Assembly: GCA_903813345.2 (NCBI GenBank)
Contig: CAIIXF020000008.1
Location: 39,062,867 to 39,126,866 of the forward strand
Length of the DNA stretch: 64,000 bases
Source: Owenia fusiformis
Taxonomy: Eukaryota; Annelida; Polychaeta; Sabellida; Oweniidae
Reading direction: 5' to 3'
Below, piece by piece: positions 62,001-64,000 of this stretch. How positions within the stretch are numbered: position 1 is the first letter of the stretch; each line of letters starts with the position of its first letter. Made by a program: the position numbers and the translations under genes. Under the pieces are notes generated by a model. The model was not told the origin of the DNA. It did not search any database and saw only the letters and a list, made by a program, of their open reading frames with translations.

Positions 62001-64000
62001 TTCCCAAGGTGGTTCAACTTTTCCCTTGTCTGGGGCTTCAGTTTAGAATGAAGAGGTAAAGTCAAGGCAAAGCGGATGGAGGTCGCAAGACAGAAACTGT
62101 TTTAACAAACCAATTGAATTACAGAAAATAGTAGGAAATAGCTAGTGTAGATGTATGATTCATTGTTTGCGAAAAGAAAAGGGGGTTGTCATGGGTCATG
62201 TGTTTTTACAAAGATAGGGGGTTCAAGGAGAATGGGAGTTCGCATGAGGCCCACACTATGGCCAAGCATCTAGAGTTGTAAATGTGGACAGTGTCTTAAA
62301 ATGGCCACGAAATCGTGACCATAAAAAGTATACCAATGAAAATTAAAAGTAGAAAGAAAGAACAGAAAGTAGAATGAACTTTATTAAATATGAGTTCATA
62401 TTCATGTTGGAAAATATAGTTATTAACATTTGTTTTAGTTTCCTTTTTCACTCACCCTATACATACAACTTGTGGTCCTTTGATGAAGCAAGGAATTATA
62501 TAAACTGTGACTGGTTTGAAACCAAGATTTTCTCACAATAATACCTCATAAAACCCATTGATGTCATTTTGATCCACTATGGCTTATTGTAAAGATTGTT
62601 GAAATTTATTTCAGTGTAGTGTACTTTGCATCAGTAGTTACGTCATGTGTTTCTACGCCTGGTACAACAAACAGGGTATTAGGTCATACTTGTTGAAGTT
62701 CCCAGTTTTCCAGAAAATCCTTCTTTGGAAAAAATCAAGTGAAGATTTTGAGATGGAAACTACTGTGCTGCAACCTCCAAAACTGAGTAAGTACAGTAGG
62801 CTCCTTATATCTGCATATCATACATTCTTCGCTTTGGGCTTTTGTCCAGATTATGCTTTGGAATTTTAATGTTTGAGACATGAACAGGTGTGGGTTTGAT
62901 TCTCTGTCTAGTGTCCCTCTATCACTGTATGGTTAATGTACATATATATTTCAGCATTCAATTTTGAAGACATGAATAGTGATTCTGTGTCAAGTGTCCC
63001 CCAATCTTCACAACGTCTCTGGGAAAAAAGTGCTGAAACTATCATAGAAGATGACGAAGAAGATGAAGTGGAAGAAGAAGAGTTACAGGCAGATGAGGCT
63101 TCTGACTCAGATTATGATGAACAGGTTATTGTCATTTTTGTTGCTTTGTGATAAACATTTGTGATTGAATGACTGACGGCAATTAATATGCTAAGACATG
63201 TAAAAATATTCAGAATCCATGTGTCTGTAAAATAGGCAAGGTAAACTATTTTACACTAATCATTCAAGCAAAATGTATAGTTACTACTAGAATTAAATTT
63301 CAAATGAGTGCACACAAGGTGAGTGAAGGCAGATTTTAATCTTAGTGTCGTTACGGGGTTTTTGGAGTGAAGGTGTACAGTGTTACTGCTTTAAGTACTG
63401 AATTCTTTTTCAGGTTATTAATGATATCCAGATAATCCCAACTACAGATCCCTCAACCAACAAGCTAGACCTTGTTAAAGTTCAAACCATTGGACCTGTA
63501 GTTCCTAAAACACCATCATCTCCTCGTGTTTATGGTAAACTGCAACCCGCTGGACTATCAGGTACTCATCCGTTTTCTCTGCCTGTGTCTCCAAAAAAGG
63601 ATGTAAGACCTGGTTTAGTTAAAAGCAAACAAGGATCAAGCCATAATGACAATCAAAACAATGCTAATGTTGATGAACATACAGAGGTTGATATGAAAAA
63701 AGGCAATCAGAGTTATCCTATTGATCAACATAGAGACAACAACAATCAAAGTAATTCAAATGAAAAACTGGAGACAGAATTTGATGAGAGAGAGAATGAG
63801 AATGTTAACAATAATAATATTGATGAACATGAAAAAACAGAGACCATGAGAGAAAGGATGCACAGCAATGACATTCTGATATTACCTAGTATATCTGAAG
63901 GATCGGATTCATGCTACATAGAAATGAATGACATAACGTCCATTCGTAACGAACAAGAATTTAAGGATGTAGGGTGTTTGAAAGATTCTGAACAATCTCA
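16864..64000 (+). CDS. CATSPERG: CATSPERG-like gene: CatSper channel auxiliary subunit gamma, 25 exons seen, 3' end outside window
   Basis: Twenty-five exons join with consistent phase into at least 4,109 nt (more than 1,365 aa). It has an N-terminal signal peptide (MIRVLFIGLLCVGLAYG), an ectodomain of about 1,050 residues with many N-glycosylation sites, one membrane helix across exons 22-23 (SLVIVV|CSVLCISSYVMCFY), and a long acidic cytoplasmic tail still open at the window end. The assignment rests on remembered family features of CATSPERG: FWPFFTLVDAVTG...FTGEYTLKVIGG and CQYTLQF...VHGLP just before a C-terminal membrane helix, and an early LQTRRLILFGITPEV. Human CATSPERG is about 1,159 aa. 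The product would sit in the sperm flagellar membrane as part of the CatSper calcium channel canopy. Alternative: another CatSper ectodomain subunit (beta, delta, epsilon). Introns carry junction-spanning tandem arrays and three nested antisense genes. Confidence 0.8.
17283..17342 (+). CDS. CATSPERG: CATSPERG-like exon 2
   Basis: ttccag|GATG ... GATGCG|gtaagt, 60 nt, phase 0-0. Encodes DEAVFAYPYVLKIRLLCQDA. Confidence 0.82.
17427..17620. mobile_element. TIR miniature element (ggcccgtagccagg family)
   Basis: The left end ccctgtagccaggatttgcc pairs with the right end cccctggctacgggcctg. Same family as 37977-38139, 52394-52552 and 54761-55999. Confidence 0.65.
17821..17956 (+). CDS. CATSPERG: CATSPERG-like exon 3
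   Basis: gtttag|GACC ... TACCCAG|gtgagt, phase 0-1. Encodes DPFLQTRRLILFGITPEV and HGQLLDLMKYP. Its 3' half plus donor is the unit of the array downstream. Confidence 0.85.
18024..19237. mobile_element. 1.2-kb nonautonomous TIR element with 7-bp target duplication
   Basis: The ends are imperfect inverted repeats (caaggg....caatacccgg / ccgggtattg....cccttg), flanked on both sides by gtcacgg (18017-18023 and 19238-19244). Joining the flanks restores an exon 3 array unit. No transposase frame. Superfamily not assigned. Confidence 0.8.
19580..20015 (+). mobile_element. Miniature LTR retrotransposon (TRIM-like)
   Basis: Two 171-bp direct LTRs (19580-19750, 19845-20015) start TGTTATG and end ACAACA, and differ at about 4 positions. 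Between them is only 94 bp: a primer-binding-site-like tggtgtcagatgtgggattc directly after the first LTR, and a purine tract aaaagaagggaga before the second. A 5-bp target duplication, attag, flanks it (19575-19579, 20016-20020). Each LTR has an AATAAA-type signal. No coding capacity, so it must have moved by borrowed enzymes. Confidence 0.93.
20978..21116 (+). CDS. CATSPERG: CATSPERG-like exon 4
   Basis: cttgcag|AAAG ... ACTTATAG|gtgagt, phase 1-2. Encodes SFSLTHCFQAVCEPIW and KWIHITFTLPGF. Confidence 0.83.
21117..22110 (+). repeat. Donor-spanning 32-bp tandem array of exon 4 (about 30 copies)
   Basis: The unit ccaacttgtag|gtgtgttttgagtacattgtt copies the exon end ATGCCAACTTATAG, the donor and the first intron bases. 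Early copies keep gtgagt; later ones are homogenised to gtgtgt. Open frames on the minus strand here are only periodic shadows. Confidence 0.92.
22304..22520 (+). CDS. CATSPERG: CATSPERG-like exon 5
   Basis: ttttcag|TAAAATG ... CATTTCAG|gtaagt, phase 2-0. Encodes ISVNGYGTELSPKPFSLLGD and FTQSNIGLFSEDHF. Confidence 0.83.
22931..23047 (+). CDS. CATSPERG: CATSPERG-like exon 6
   Basis: tttttag|TTTG ... ACTGTG|gtaagt, phase 0-0. Encodes FDILEHLATSIVCPSSLNIT. Confidence 0.82.
23890..27583 (+). repeat. Acceptor-spanning 62-bp tandem array of exon 7 (about 49 copies), interrupted by a transposon
   Basis: Each unit is ctttatttccag (acceptor) followed by the first ~40 nt of exon 7 (YGLVEVLGTYYSVS) and a short intron-like spacer, cagattaata. 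In most copies the exon frame reaches TAA right after the exon-like part. Only the last copy, at 27584, runs on into the real exon. Some units have single-base or 2-3 base variants (tagaagtctt, ctataga). Confidence 0.95.
25255..25891. mobile_element. TIR element at a TA target inside the exon 7 array
   Basis: Ends ctgtacgcccggtat / ataccgggcatacag with TA on both sides; removing it gives gattac-TA-ctttatttccag, a normal array unit. 637 bp with CG-rich ends (ttcgcgacg, gcgcgaaag), unlike the host sequence. The TA target suggests the Tc1/mariner group. No transposase recognised. Confidence 0.8.
27584..27773 (+). CDS. CATSPERG: CATSPERG-like exon 7
   Basis: tttccag|TATGG ... GAACCAG|gtaaaa, phase 0-1. 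Encodes YGLVEVLGTYYSVSTQPTV through HMGNLNLAEP. Confidence 0.83.
27774..28658. other. Intron 7, first part
   Basis: No gene. A G/C-richer patch at 28437-28640 contains repeated ggcacc/gacacc motifs with weak inverted pairing (cgccgttttggcatc / ggcacagaaacggcg); perhaps an old TIR element. Confidence 0.35.
28659..30077 (-). CDS. CARD-NHL protein: death-fold domain fused to an NHL beta-propeller, intronless
   Basis: A 472-residue protein. From the first ATG at 30077 (MAAKHSKDS), residues ~12-99 look like a CARD: LQRCHYDIVPNLEIRDLVDV, then LTSSMIEEVMAEKTASERCR, then FLRKLETRSIKAFNSFIEAL and HYDFLATMI. This is the six-helix pattern seen in CARDs of caspases and adaptors. A helical, probably coiled-coil stretch follows (~100-165), then a charged linker. 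From about 215 on there are repeated propeller blades typical of TRIM-NHL proteins (NPMAIAFNEHQELIIANHTD, YPMSVCVDSAGYIIIADYG, YPSAVTLNNQGDLVIG). There is no RING or B-box. The lack of introns suggests retroposition. It lies antisense in intron 7 of the CATSPERG-like gene. Inferred role: a cytosolic signalling or innate-sensing adaptor, with the propeller as the recognition part. Function is not established. Confidence 0.85.
   Translation of the reverse strand: MAAKHSKDSPLTDVHKRTLQRCHYDIVPNLEIRDLVDVCHRDEILTSSMIEEVMAEKTASERCRIFLRKLETRSIKAFNSFIEALKEHYDFLATMIEMRLREETLVQASINLELAFDIAPVDVEALEPNELSNMQTMLKNIEALAQKLIVKYNVEKKAAKADDKDGAFNGDEQTNKLHIDQVPERTDGTQREPFTSSDRMLLDVAQIKESKSIEENVLNFTRSIIVLSNGLYVMCGADAELNVYKKSYKTLLCDNQCNVLKTLVADKALCVATYADMVAVWTGYDNDTGRVRLFDIRGEPIRDILIPTIENPMAIAFNEHQELIIANHTDKTISHFNIITRNVTNTTPSGMFKAMVSIASINHNSILIADFEDASVKIINRKGDLLAFYRGEGDYNLKYPMSVCVDSAGYIIIADYGKHNIQLLSPEANFKKIIMSESDGIKYPSAVTLNNQGDLVIGTSKSANVYVVKYMV
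30099..31587. other. Intron 7, second part, upstream of the CARD-NHL gene
   Basis: AT-rich, no further gene supported. A possible minus-strand splice donor (AATTAAG|gtaggt, near 30364) and an acceptor-like ataacttcag just before the CARD-NHL ATG would allow a non-coding first exon for that gene. Confidence 0.3.
31588..31776 (+). CDS. CATSPERG: CATSPERG-like exon 8
   Basis: atttcag|GTTC ... ATTCAG|gtaagt, phase 1-1. Cys-rich (NCSLMCGAINESVTNCTV) with N-glycosylation sites. Confidence 0.82.
32127..32316 (+). CDS. CATSPERG: CATSPERG-like exon 9
   Basis: gttatag|CTCAGG ... CTTTTAAG|gtatgg, phase 1-2. Encodes AQEDPAMSLQSAIPHT and HISPHLYIWGNVLLL. The 3' boundary is the first of ten donor copies. 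Confidence 0.82.
32270..32993 (+). repeat. Donor-spanning 73-bp tandem array of exon 9 (10 copies)
   Basis: The unit cacatatcaccacacctcta...cttttaag|gtatgggttgttgcctttttgactcg starts at 32270, 32343, 32416, 32489, 32562, 32632, 32705, 32775, 32848 and 32921. It contains the last 46-47 nt of exon 9 and the donor. Two copies lack gtt in the intron part. Confidence 0.95.
33274..33391 (+). CDS. CATSPERG: CATSPERG-like exon 10
   Basis: tcttacag|TCCAG ... AGTCAG|gtaagg, phase 2-0. Encodes PDQGDTVHMMAVVQEDDSY and GRIAILLADSQ. The donor region is repeated once 82 bp downstream (tagtcag|gtaaggat at 33474). Confidence 0.83.
33671..35443 (-). CDS. UDP-glycosyltransferase (UGT), two exons
   Basis: Exon 1 is 35443-34169 (ATG at 35443; the frame upstream starts only with TTG). 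Exon 2 is 33979-33671, joined GAG|gtacat ... ttgcag|GTTATA, about 527 aa in total, the usual UGT length. A signal peptide (MKVFLMFLLMLSISCSDGA) leads into an N-terminal acceptor domain. The C-terminal donor-binding signature is present but divergent (RPWIPQNDLLGHP, HHCGLLSTYQAV, PFFLDQ). It ends with a membrane helix (GFIVLMVVLGVLGVALMI) and a tail KQKQS, a KxKxx ER-retrieval motif, so an ER-lumenal enzyme is expected. UGTs transfer sugar from UDP-sugar to small lipophilic molecules. The N-terminal catalytic His of the family (usually GSH) is not seen: the region reads DAGYNSR. The signature Glu of 'xEA' reads Gln (YQAV). It may be inactive or specialised. Antisense in intron 10 of the CATSPERG-like gene. 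Confidence 0.9.
35474..36300. other. Intron 10, region upstream of the UGT gene
   Basis: AT-rich, no gene or clear repeat seen. Confidence 0.4.
36300..37020 (+). repeat. Intronic tandem repeat, about 120-bp unit, six degenerate copies
   Basis: Units carry caacttgcttcaaattgacc, tcatctacaagttctcagaa and tttgagatttgacct. The copies nearest exon 11 are the most alike. Unlike the other arrays, no exon sequence or splice site is included. Confidence 0.8.
37064..37210 (+). pseudogene. Extra copy of the first ~95 nt of exon 11
   Basis: The acceptor gattcag|CTCTGGTATGG and the coding part for LWYGTVGSIVIHKLYPSAAW and GYVYSHHS occur at 37105 and again at 37255 (period 150, a multiple of three). The frame stays open from one copy into the next. 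Confidence 0.88.
37255..37404 (+). CDS. CATSPERG: CATSPERG-like exon 11
   Basis: gattcag|CTCTGG ... CACATT|gtgagt, 50 codons, phase 0-0. Encodes LWYGTVGSIVIHKLYPSAAW through YFDIEGDLHI. Confidence 0.83.
37447..38269 (+). repeat. Acceptor-spanning tandem array of exon 12 (117-bp unit, four regular plus two diverged copies)
   Basis: Units end ctgtatgtttcag|TTGACAAGCTAA, mimicking the exon 12 start TTGGCAAGTTATG. Acceptor copies lie near 37549, 37666, 37783, 37900, 38176 and 38269. In the four regular copies the exon frame hits TAA within four codons. A TIR element (37977-38139) sits inside the array. Confidence 0.9.
37977..38139. mobile_element. TIR miniature element (ggcccgtagccagg family)
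   Basis: The left end caggtccgtagccaggattt pairs with the right end ggctacgggcctg. It interrupts the exon 12 array. Confidence 0.7.
38270..38388 (+). CDS. CATSPERG: CATSPERG-like exon 12
   Basis: gtttcag|TTGGC ... CCCAGTGT|gtgagt, phase 0-2. Encodes ASYEENSTIVLREHTVFVEE and GNQMAAAKLHNHP. Confidence 0.82.
38436..38830 (+). repeat. Interspersed repeat with (GTCC)n, copy in intron 12
   Basis: Starts tatcccatcgaacgaagttc, then gtccgtccgtctgtccg, then cccgattttg and aaatggcggccatttt. The 3' end (gttcatatttggtatgtcaa) abuts the exon 13 array directly. Confidence 0.8.
38831..39470 (+). repeat. Acceptor-spanning 79/81-bp tandem array of exon 13 (eight extra copies)
   Basis: The unit is tttgttctttattctag|AGCACTGTCTAATCCAGTAA ... 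GAACGATTCCTTC. Exon-like starts at 38833, 38912, 38991, 39070, 39149, 39228, 39309, 39390; the true start is 39471. The last copies gained a GA (gagagaca), changing 79 to 81. Each copy's frame ends at the TAG of the next acceptor. Confidence 0.95.
39471..39600 (+). CDS. CATSPERG: CATSPERG-like exon 13
   Basis: tattctag|AGCAC ... AGATTCCAG|gtaagt, phase 2-0. Encodes ALSNPVTPLCNETVPLNDSF and KSIHFNSEFEQRYSRFQ. Confidence 0.83.
39601..40160. other. Intron 13, non-repeated part
   Basis: AT-rich, no feature seen before the exon 14 array begins. Confidence 0.4.
40160..47443 (+). repeat. Acceptor-spanning 149-bp minisatellite of exon 14 (about 48 copies, 7.2 kb)
   Basis: Each unit has the acceptor gaattattatag|AGATTC, about 80 nt matching the start of exon 14 (SINPPRTWSYARLHNEASLL and YQAQI), then ~65 nt of spacer (cataacacaaggacaaccct ... 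tgcattacatgtagactaat). Lengths vary by an optional gcat or tact. Single-base variants (catatg/cgtatg, ctgaa/ctaaa, gcctc/gcatc) recur in runs, as expected from unequal exchange. Read from the exon frame every unit reaches a stop in the spacer. Only the final copy (47444) continues into unique exon sequence. Confidence 0.96.
47444..47626 (+). CDS. CATSPERG: CATSPERG-like exon 14
   Basis: ttattacag|AGATTC ... GAAATG|gtaagt, 61 codons, phase 0-0. After the array-like first 80 nt it encodes KILEKNKLDVKPYQSEYTNA and EEMKLATVEEM. Confidence 0.84.
48109..48289 (+). CDS. CATSPERG: CATSPERG-like exon 15
   Basis: tttccag|CAAT ... CCTGAAG|gtgggt, phase 0-1. Encodes QFLQYQFRRLISMSYIFLDL and SFSISMNLYPE. 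No array. Confidence 0.84.
48644..48762 (+). CDS. CATSPERG: CATSPERG-like exon 16
   Basis: attttag|TGAGTG ... ATACCAG|gtaaat, phase 1-0. Encodes SGNFDAVRLNFEVSHPSYLS. Confidence 0.83.
49336..49473 (+). CDS. CATSPERG: CATSPERG-like exon 17
   Basis: attccag|GTGAC ... TTAAAG|gtaagc, 46 codons, phase 0-0. Encodes VTLGEKGEYNVASSPGKLPY and ENSDLQCIDASNGPLQLK. The donor starts a copy of internal exon sequence. Confidence 0.83.
49474..49508 (+). repeat. Partial tandem copy of exon 17 that supplies its donor
   Basis: The exon has ggcaagctgccctacccaac at 49381 and the same sequence recurs as ggtaagctaccctacccaac from 49473. The gc-to-gt difference is exactly the splice donor. Period 92. Confidence 0.85.
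49509..50400 (+). repeat. Interspersed repeat with (GTCC)n, copy in intron 17
   Basis: Begins tatcccatcaaacgaaattc, then a short gtccgtccg-like stretch, then alternating blocks of gcgattttgttcatatttg and aaaatggccaccattttt repeated about five times. Confidence 0.8.
50428..50584 (+). CDS. CATSPERG: CATSPERG-like exon 18
   Basis: tattctag|GATG ... AGTTCCA|gtaagt, phase 0-1. Encodes DVFTMQVILGCPPGRRLVFD and DCSTPDLELPCLYYSS. Confidence 0.84.
50756..51116. repeat. 60-bp direct repeat pair 300 bp apart
   Basis: tagcctggtttatataatat ... cgggtacatgcatgaag occurs at about 50756 and again at about 51056 with no visible difference. It could be the ends of an old LTR-type or other element; no further hallmarks. 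Confidence 0.5.
51340..51823 (+). repeat. Acceptor-spanning 126-bp tandem array of exon 19 (three extra acceptors plus a partial)
   Basis: Units hold tatgtgttacag|CATTCTGGCC, about 70 nt of exon 19 (FWPFFTLVDAVT...FTGEYT) and an intron spacer tatataattattatagaga. Acceptors at 51450, 51576, 51702 and the used one at 51824. Confidence 0.93.
51824..51983 (+). CDS. CATSPERG: CATSPERG-like exon 19
   Basis: tgttacag|CATTC ... GCAAAATC|gtaagt, phase 1-2. Encodes FWPFFTLVDAVTGVKERFTG and YTLKVIGGSHES, the region most like vertebrate CATSPERG. Confidence 0.87.
51984..53369. other. Intron 19
   Basis: No gene. Holds the TIR element 52394-52552; the rest is AT-rich without visible structure. Confidence 0.4.
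52394..52552. mobile_element. TIR miniature element (ggcccgtagccagg family) with 5-bp target duplication
   Basis: Ends caggcccgtagccag / ctggctacgggcctg are perfect inverted repeats; tcatg flanks both sides. 159 bp. Confidence 0.8.
53370..53462 (+). CDS. CATSPERG: CATSPERG-like exon 20
   Basis: tacacag|GCCAG ... GCTATAAG|gtatgg, phase 2-2. Encodes PEPTLIMEATNEGKYTKSGW. Confidence 0.83.
53713..54300 (+). repeat. Acceptor-spanning 95-bp tandem array of exon 21 (six extra copies)
   Basis: The unit is atggttatatttacag|TTGGATGTGTGTATC...GTAAAATTCC followed by the spacer tgttaccctttgtgtttctc. Exon-like starts at 53731, 53826, 53921, 54016, 54111, 54206; the used one is 54301. The overlapping ~89-residue open frames here are periodic artefacts of the 95-bp unit. 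Confidence 0.95.
54301..54393 (+). CDS. CATSPERG: CATSPERG-like exon 21
   Basis: tttacag|TTGGATG ... TCAAATGT|gtaagt, phase 2-2. Encodes WMCVSGSPCTNVPVKF and SPEYYFLMEVSN. Confidence 0.85.
54761..55999. mobile_element. TIR miniature element split by a mariner insertion
   Basis: The left end caggcccatagccagg and the right end cctggctacggacctg belong to the ggcccgtagccagg family. The interior is interrupted at 54850-55906; the two parts together are about 180 bp, the usual size of this family. Confidence 0.8.
54850..55906. mobile_element. Degenerate mariner element
   Basis: Inverted ends cagggtgatcattaagttct / agaacttagtgatcaccctg (one mismatch), flanked by TA on each side. 1,057 bp. On the minus strand near 55384-55490 a remnant reads HTTLEELGFTQVITAPYSPD, like the mariner transposase motif preceding its last catalytic Asp. 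The frame is otherwise broken. Confidence 0.88.
56206..57540 (+). repeat. 44-bp tandem array from exon 22 (about 30 copies) with three acceptor-bearing copies
   Basis: The unit aactgccaatatactctgcagtttatatataaagcaccgactct copies the exon 22 stretch for STDSNCQYTLQF. Longer copies that also carry ttttaacag|GGACACAGGAAGC occur near 56250 (mutated, aatagagacac), 56795 and 57490 (the true exon). Variant cagcgact versus caccgact runs in blocks. Confidence 0.93.
57495..57600 (+). CDS. CATSPERG: CATSPERG-like exon 22
   Basis: ttaacag|GGACAC ... GTTGTC|gtaagt, phase 2-0. Encodes DSNCQYTLQFIVKVHGLPID and the first half of the membrane helix (MSLVIVV). Confidence 0.86.
57660..57900 (+). repeat. Fragment of the (GTCC)n interspersed repeat
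   Basis: Two partial heads (tatcccatcaaacaaagctt; tccaacaaagtttgggggat), the second followed by gtctgtccgtccgtccgtct. Confidence 0.6.
58257..58889. mobile_element. Deleted Tc1/mariner-superfamily element
   Basis: About 50-bp inverted ends (cagggtgtcaaatggcgttg ... caacgccatttgacaccctg minus one base), with TA on each side; 633 bp. On the minus strand, 58690-58413 keeps the end of a transposase: YPSNSPDLNAAEHMGSIL (the SPDLNxxEH block of DDE transposases) through a stop near 58413. The 5' part of the gene is missing. Confidence 0.9.
59045..59465 (+). repeat. Relative of the (GTCC)n interspersed repeat
   Basis: Begins cacaacgaacgaagttcggt and gtccgtccgtccgtccatct, includes aagatggctgccgc, and ends gttcgttgggatttgctact. 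The ending cggagttgccgttatc differs from the other copies. Confidence 0.65.
59741..60166 (-). CDS. SGNH/NXPE-like esterase, 3' part (second frame)
   Basis: 141 codons after ATG 60166, TAG at the end. Carries the rest of an SGNH hydrolase: IIGNHHEPE (G26, N27), LTWFLELLQQ, and WYRDGIHYNE with the catalytic-type D119xxH122 near the C terminus. It completes the 5' part at 60163-60921, with which it overlaps by ATGA. The reading frame upstream of its ATG stays open for 11 codons (FFQIWQLLRES) before a TAG, which looks like continuation of the domain. One shifted base between two halves of one gene is more likely than a separate protein. Confidence 0.75.
   Translation of the reverse strand: MTTQQFIFNEYLYTEPHYPTLIVIIGNHHEPERRGCSDLKRDLTWFLELLQQVVHNNTRVYWIEPTYVSNKWKIKHEYEQYKQWALQVIYKYYESNPRLFHPFYGIYDLSKNKTEWYRDGIHYNEKLYTAFMELFFKTLCE
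60163..60921 (-). CDS. SGNH/NXPE-like esterase, 5' part (first frame)
   Basis: 252 residues from ATG at 60921 (the frame upstream starts only at TTG). A short cytoplasmic head and one membrane anchor (residues ~8-25, FTVLAVLTYMYTYF) indicate a type II Golgi or secretory-pathway protein. Then comes CEFSFGNSYLPKCLP and the nucleophile block KMLILGDSNGRRW (GDS near residues 112-114), as in PC-esterase / NXPE C-terminal domains that act on O-acyl groups of glycans. There is a small internal repeat of SHNTSG/SHNATV. The frame stops (TGA) before the GxN and DxxH blocks, which are in the next frame. Antisense in intron 22 of the CATSPERG-like gene. Confidence 0.78.
   Translation of the reverse strand: MNQKITIRACFTVLAVLTYMYTYFNFGSSLKYLNIHLNNFTTRPKQIYSNYLVEKCNSEFLRKVLLKNNLLYTEGSWINNTWIPSNCEFSFGNSYLPKCLPDLKIRKMLILGDSNGRRWGYAALKLLQREYKCKVVKKEIDGTSDPTEEYFKEVKDAKFHKRDCLTCTSFLYQCVTKQPVNSHDATEVSHNTSGVSHNATVQAFTHKLDIEYLAMEYYMDNEMITQRRSKQCKNAKKYPFSSSKYGSYCVNQ
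61376..61959. mobile_element. hAT-like nonautonomous element with 8-bp target duplication
   Basis: Ends tagggccgtgcc / ggcacagcccta; the flanks gtttaaac (61368-61375) and gtttaaac (61960-61967) are identical. Inner inverted runs ccggaatcggtccgaaccgc / cgaaccgtccgaaccggttc. 584 bp, no transposase. Confidence 0.88.
61968..62614. other. Intron 22, end part
   Basis: No gene or repeat recognised. Confidence 0.4.
62615..62786 (+). CDS. CATSPERG: CATSPERG-like exon 23
   Basis: tttcag|TGTAG ... AAACTGA|gtaagt, phase 0-1. Completes the membrane helix (CSVLCISSYVMCFYAW) and starts the basic juxtamembrane tail (YLLKFPVFQKILLWKK). Confidence 0.83.
62955..63124 (+). CDS. CATSPERG: CATSPERG-like exon 24
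   Basis: tttcag|CATTC ... GAACAG|gttatt, phase 1-0. Strongly acidic tail (IIEDDEEDEVEEEELQADEA). The donor lacks the usual A at +3/+4. The 10-mer acaggttatt at this donor is nearly repeated at the next acceptor (tcaggttatt). Confidence 0.78.
63414..64000 (+). CDS. CATSPERG: CATSPERG-like exon 25 (open at window end)
   Basis: ttttcag|GTTATTAATG, phase 0, open for 587 nt to the window edge without a stop. Encodes VINDIQIIPTTDPSTNKLD, proline-directed sites (PKTPSSPRVYG, LPVSPKK), then Asn/Asp/Glu-rich sequence. A disordered cytoplasmic tail with possible kinase sites. Confidence 0.78.

Noticed and set aside
63121-63130. Alternative donor further into caggttattg for exon 24
   Set aside because: Only the cut before gttatt keeps the frame into exon 25, which itself begins GTTATT; the shared sequence may be a small duplication but does not give a second viable donor.

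Overview
This is AT-rich animal nuclear DNA. Every confident multi-exon gene has GT-AG introns, and the intergenic and intronic space is full of short inverted-repeat transposons and tandem arrays. The gene content (AHSA1, a CatSper gamma-like gene, rhodopsin-type GPCR, UDP-glycosyltransferase, SGNH/NXPE-like esterase, CARD-NHL protein) fits a non-vertebrate, probably marine animal that keeps the sperm CatSper channel. I cannot name the phylum from this sequence alone.

Layout. 1-579: C-terminal end of an unrecognised Ser/Lys/Asp-rich protein on the plus strand, followed by a long 3' UTR. 3448-4611 (minus): a single-exon class A GPCR. 6341-13113 (minus): a complete nine-exon AHSA1 gene (Hsp90 co-chaperone, 346 aa), with an intron-3/exon-3 duplication and several transposons inside it. 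13114-16863: intergenic, with a run of small TIR and foldback elements. 16864 to the window end (plus): one gene of at least 47 kb for which I assembled 25 phase-consistent exons. It encodes a signal peptide, an ectodomain of about 1,050 residues, one membrane segment and a long acidic tail, and is best matched to CATSPERG. Three minus-strand genes lie inside its introns: an intronless CARD-NHL protein (28659-30077), a two-exon UDP-glycosyltransferase (33671-35443) and an SGNH esterase-like gene split into two overlapping frames (59741-60921).

Main observation. In the CATSPERG-like gene, about half of the introns carry tandem arrays whose repeat unit straddles a splice junction: the end of an exon with its donor, or an acceptor with the start of its exon. 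Arrays or duplications of this kind occur at exons 3, 4, 9, 10 and 17 (donor side) and 7, 11, 12, 13, 14, 19, 21 and 22 (acceptor side). Copy numbers run from 2 to about 49, and the largest array is 7.2 kb. In the arrays I translated, the exon-like part of a copy usually runs into a stop before the next copy. Several arrays were later hit by mobile elements, including a miniature LTR retrotransposon with a perfect 5-bp target duplication, which gives a relative order of events. AHSA1 shows a two-copy event of the same general kind.
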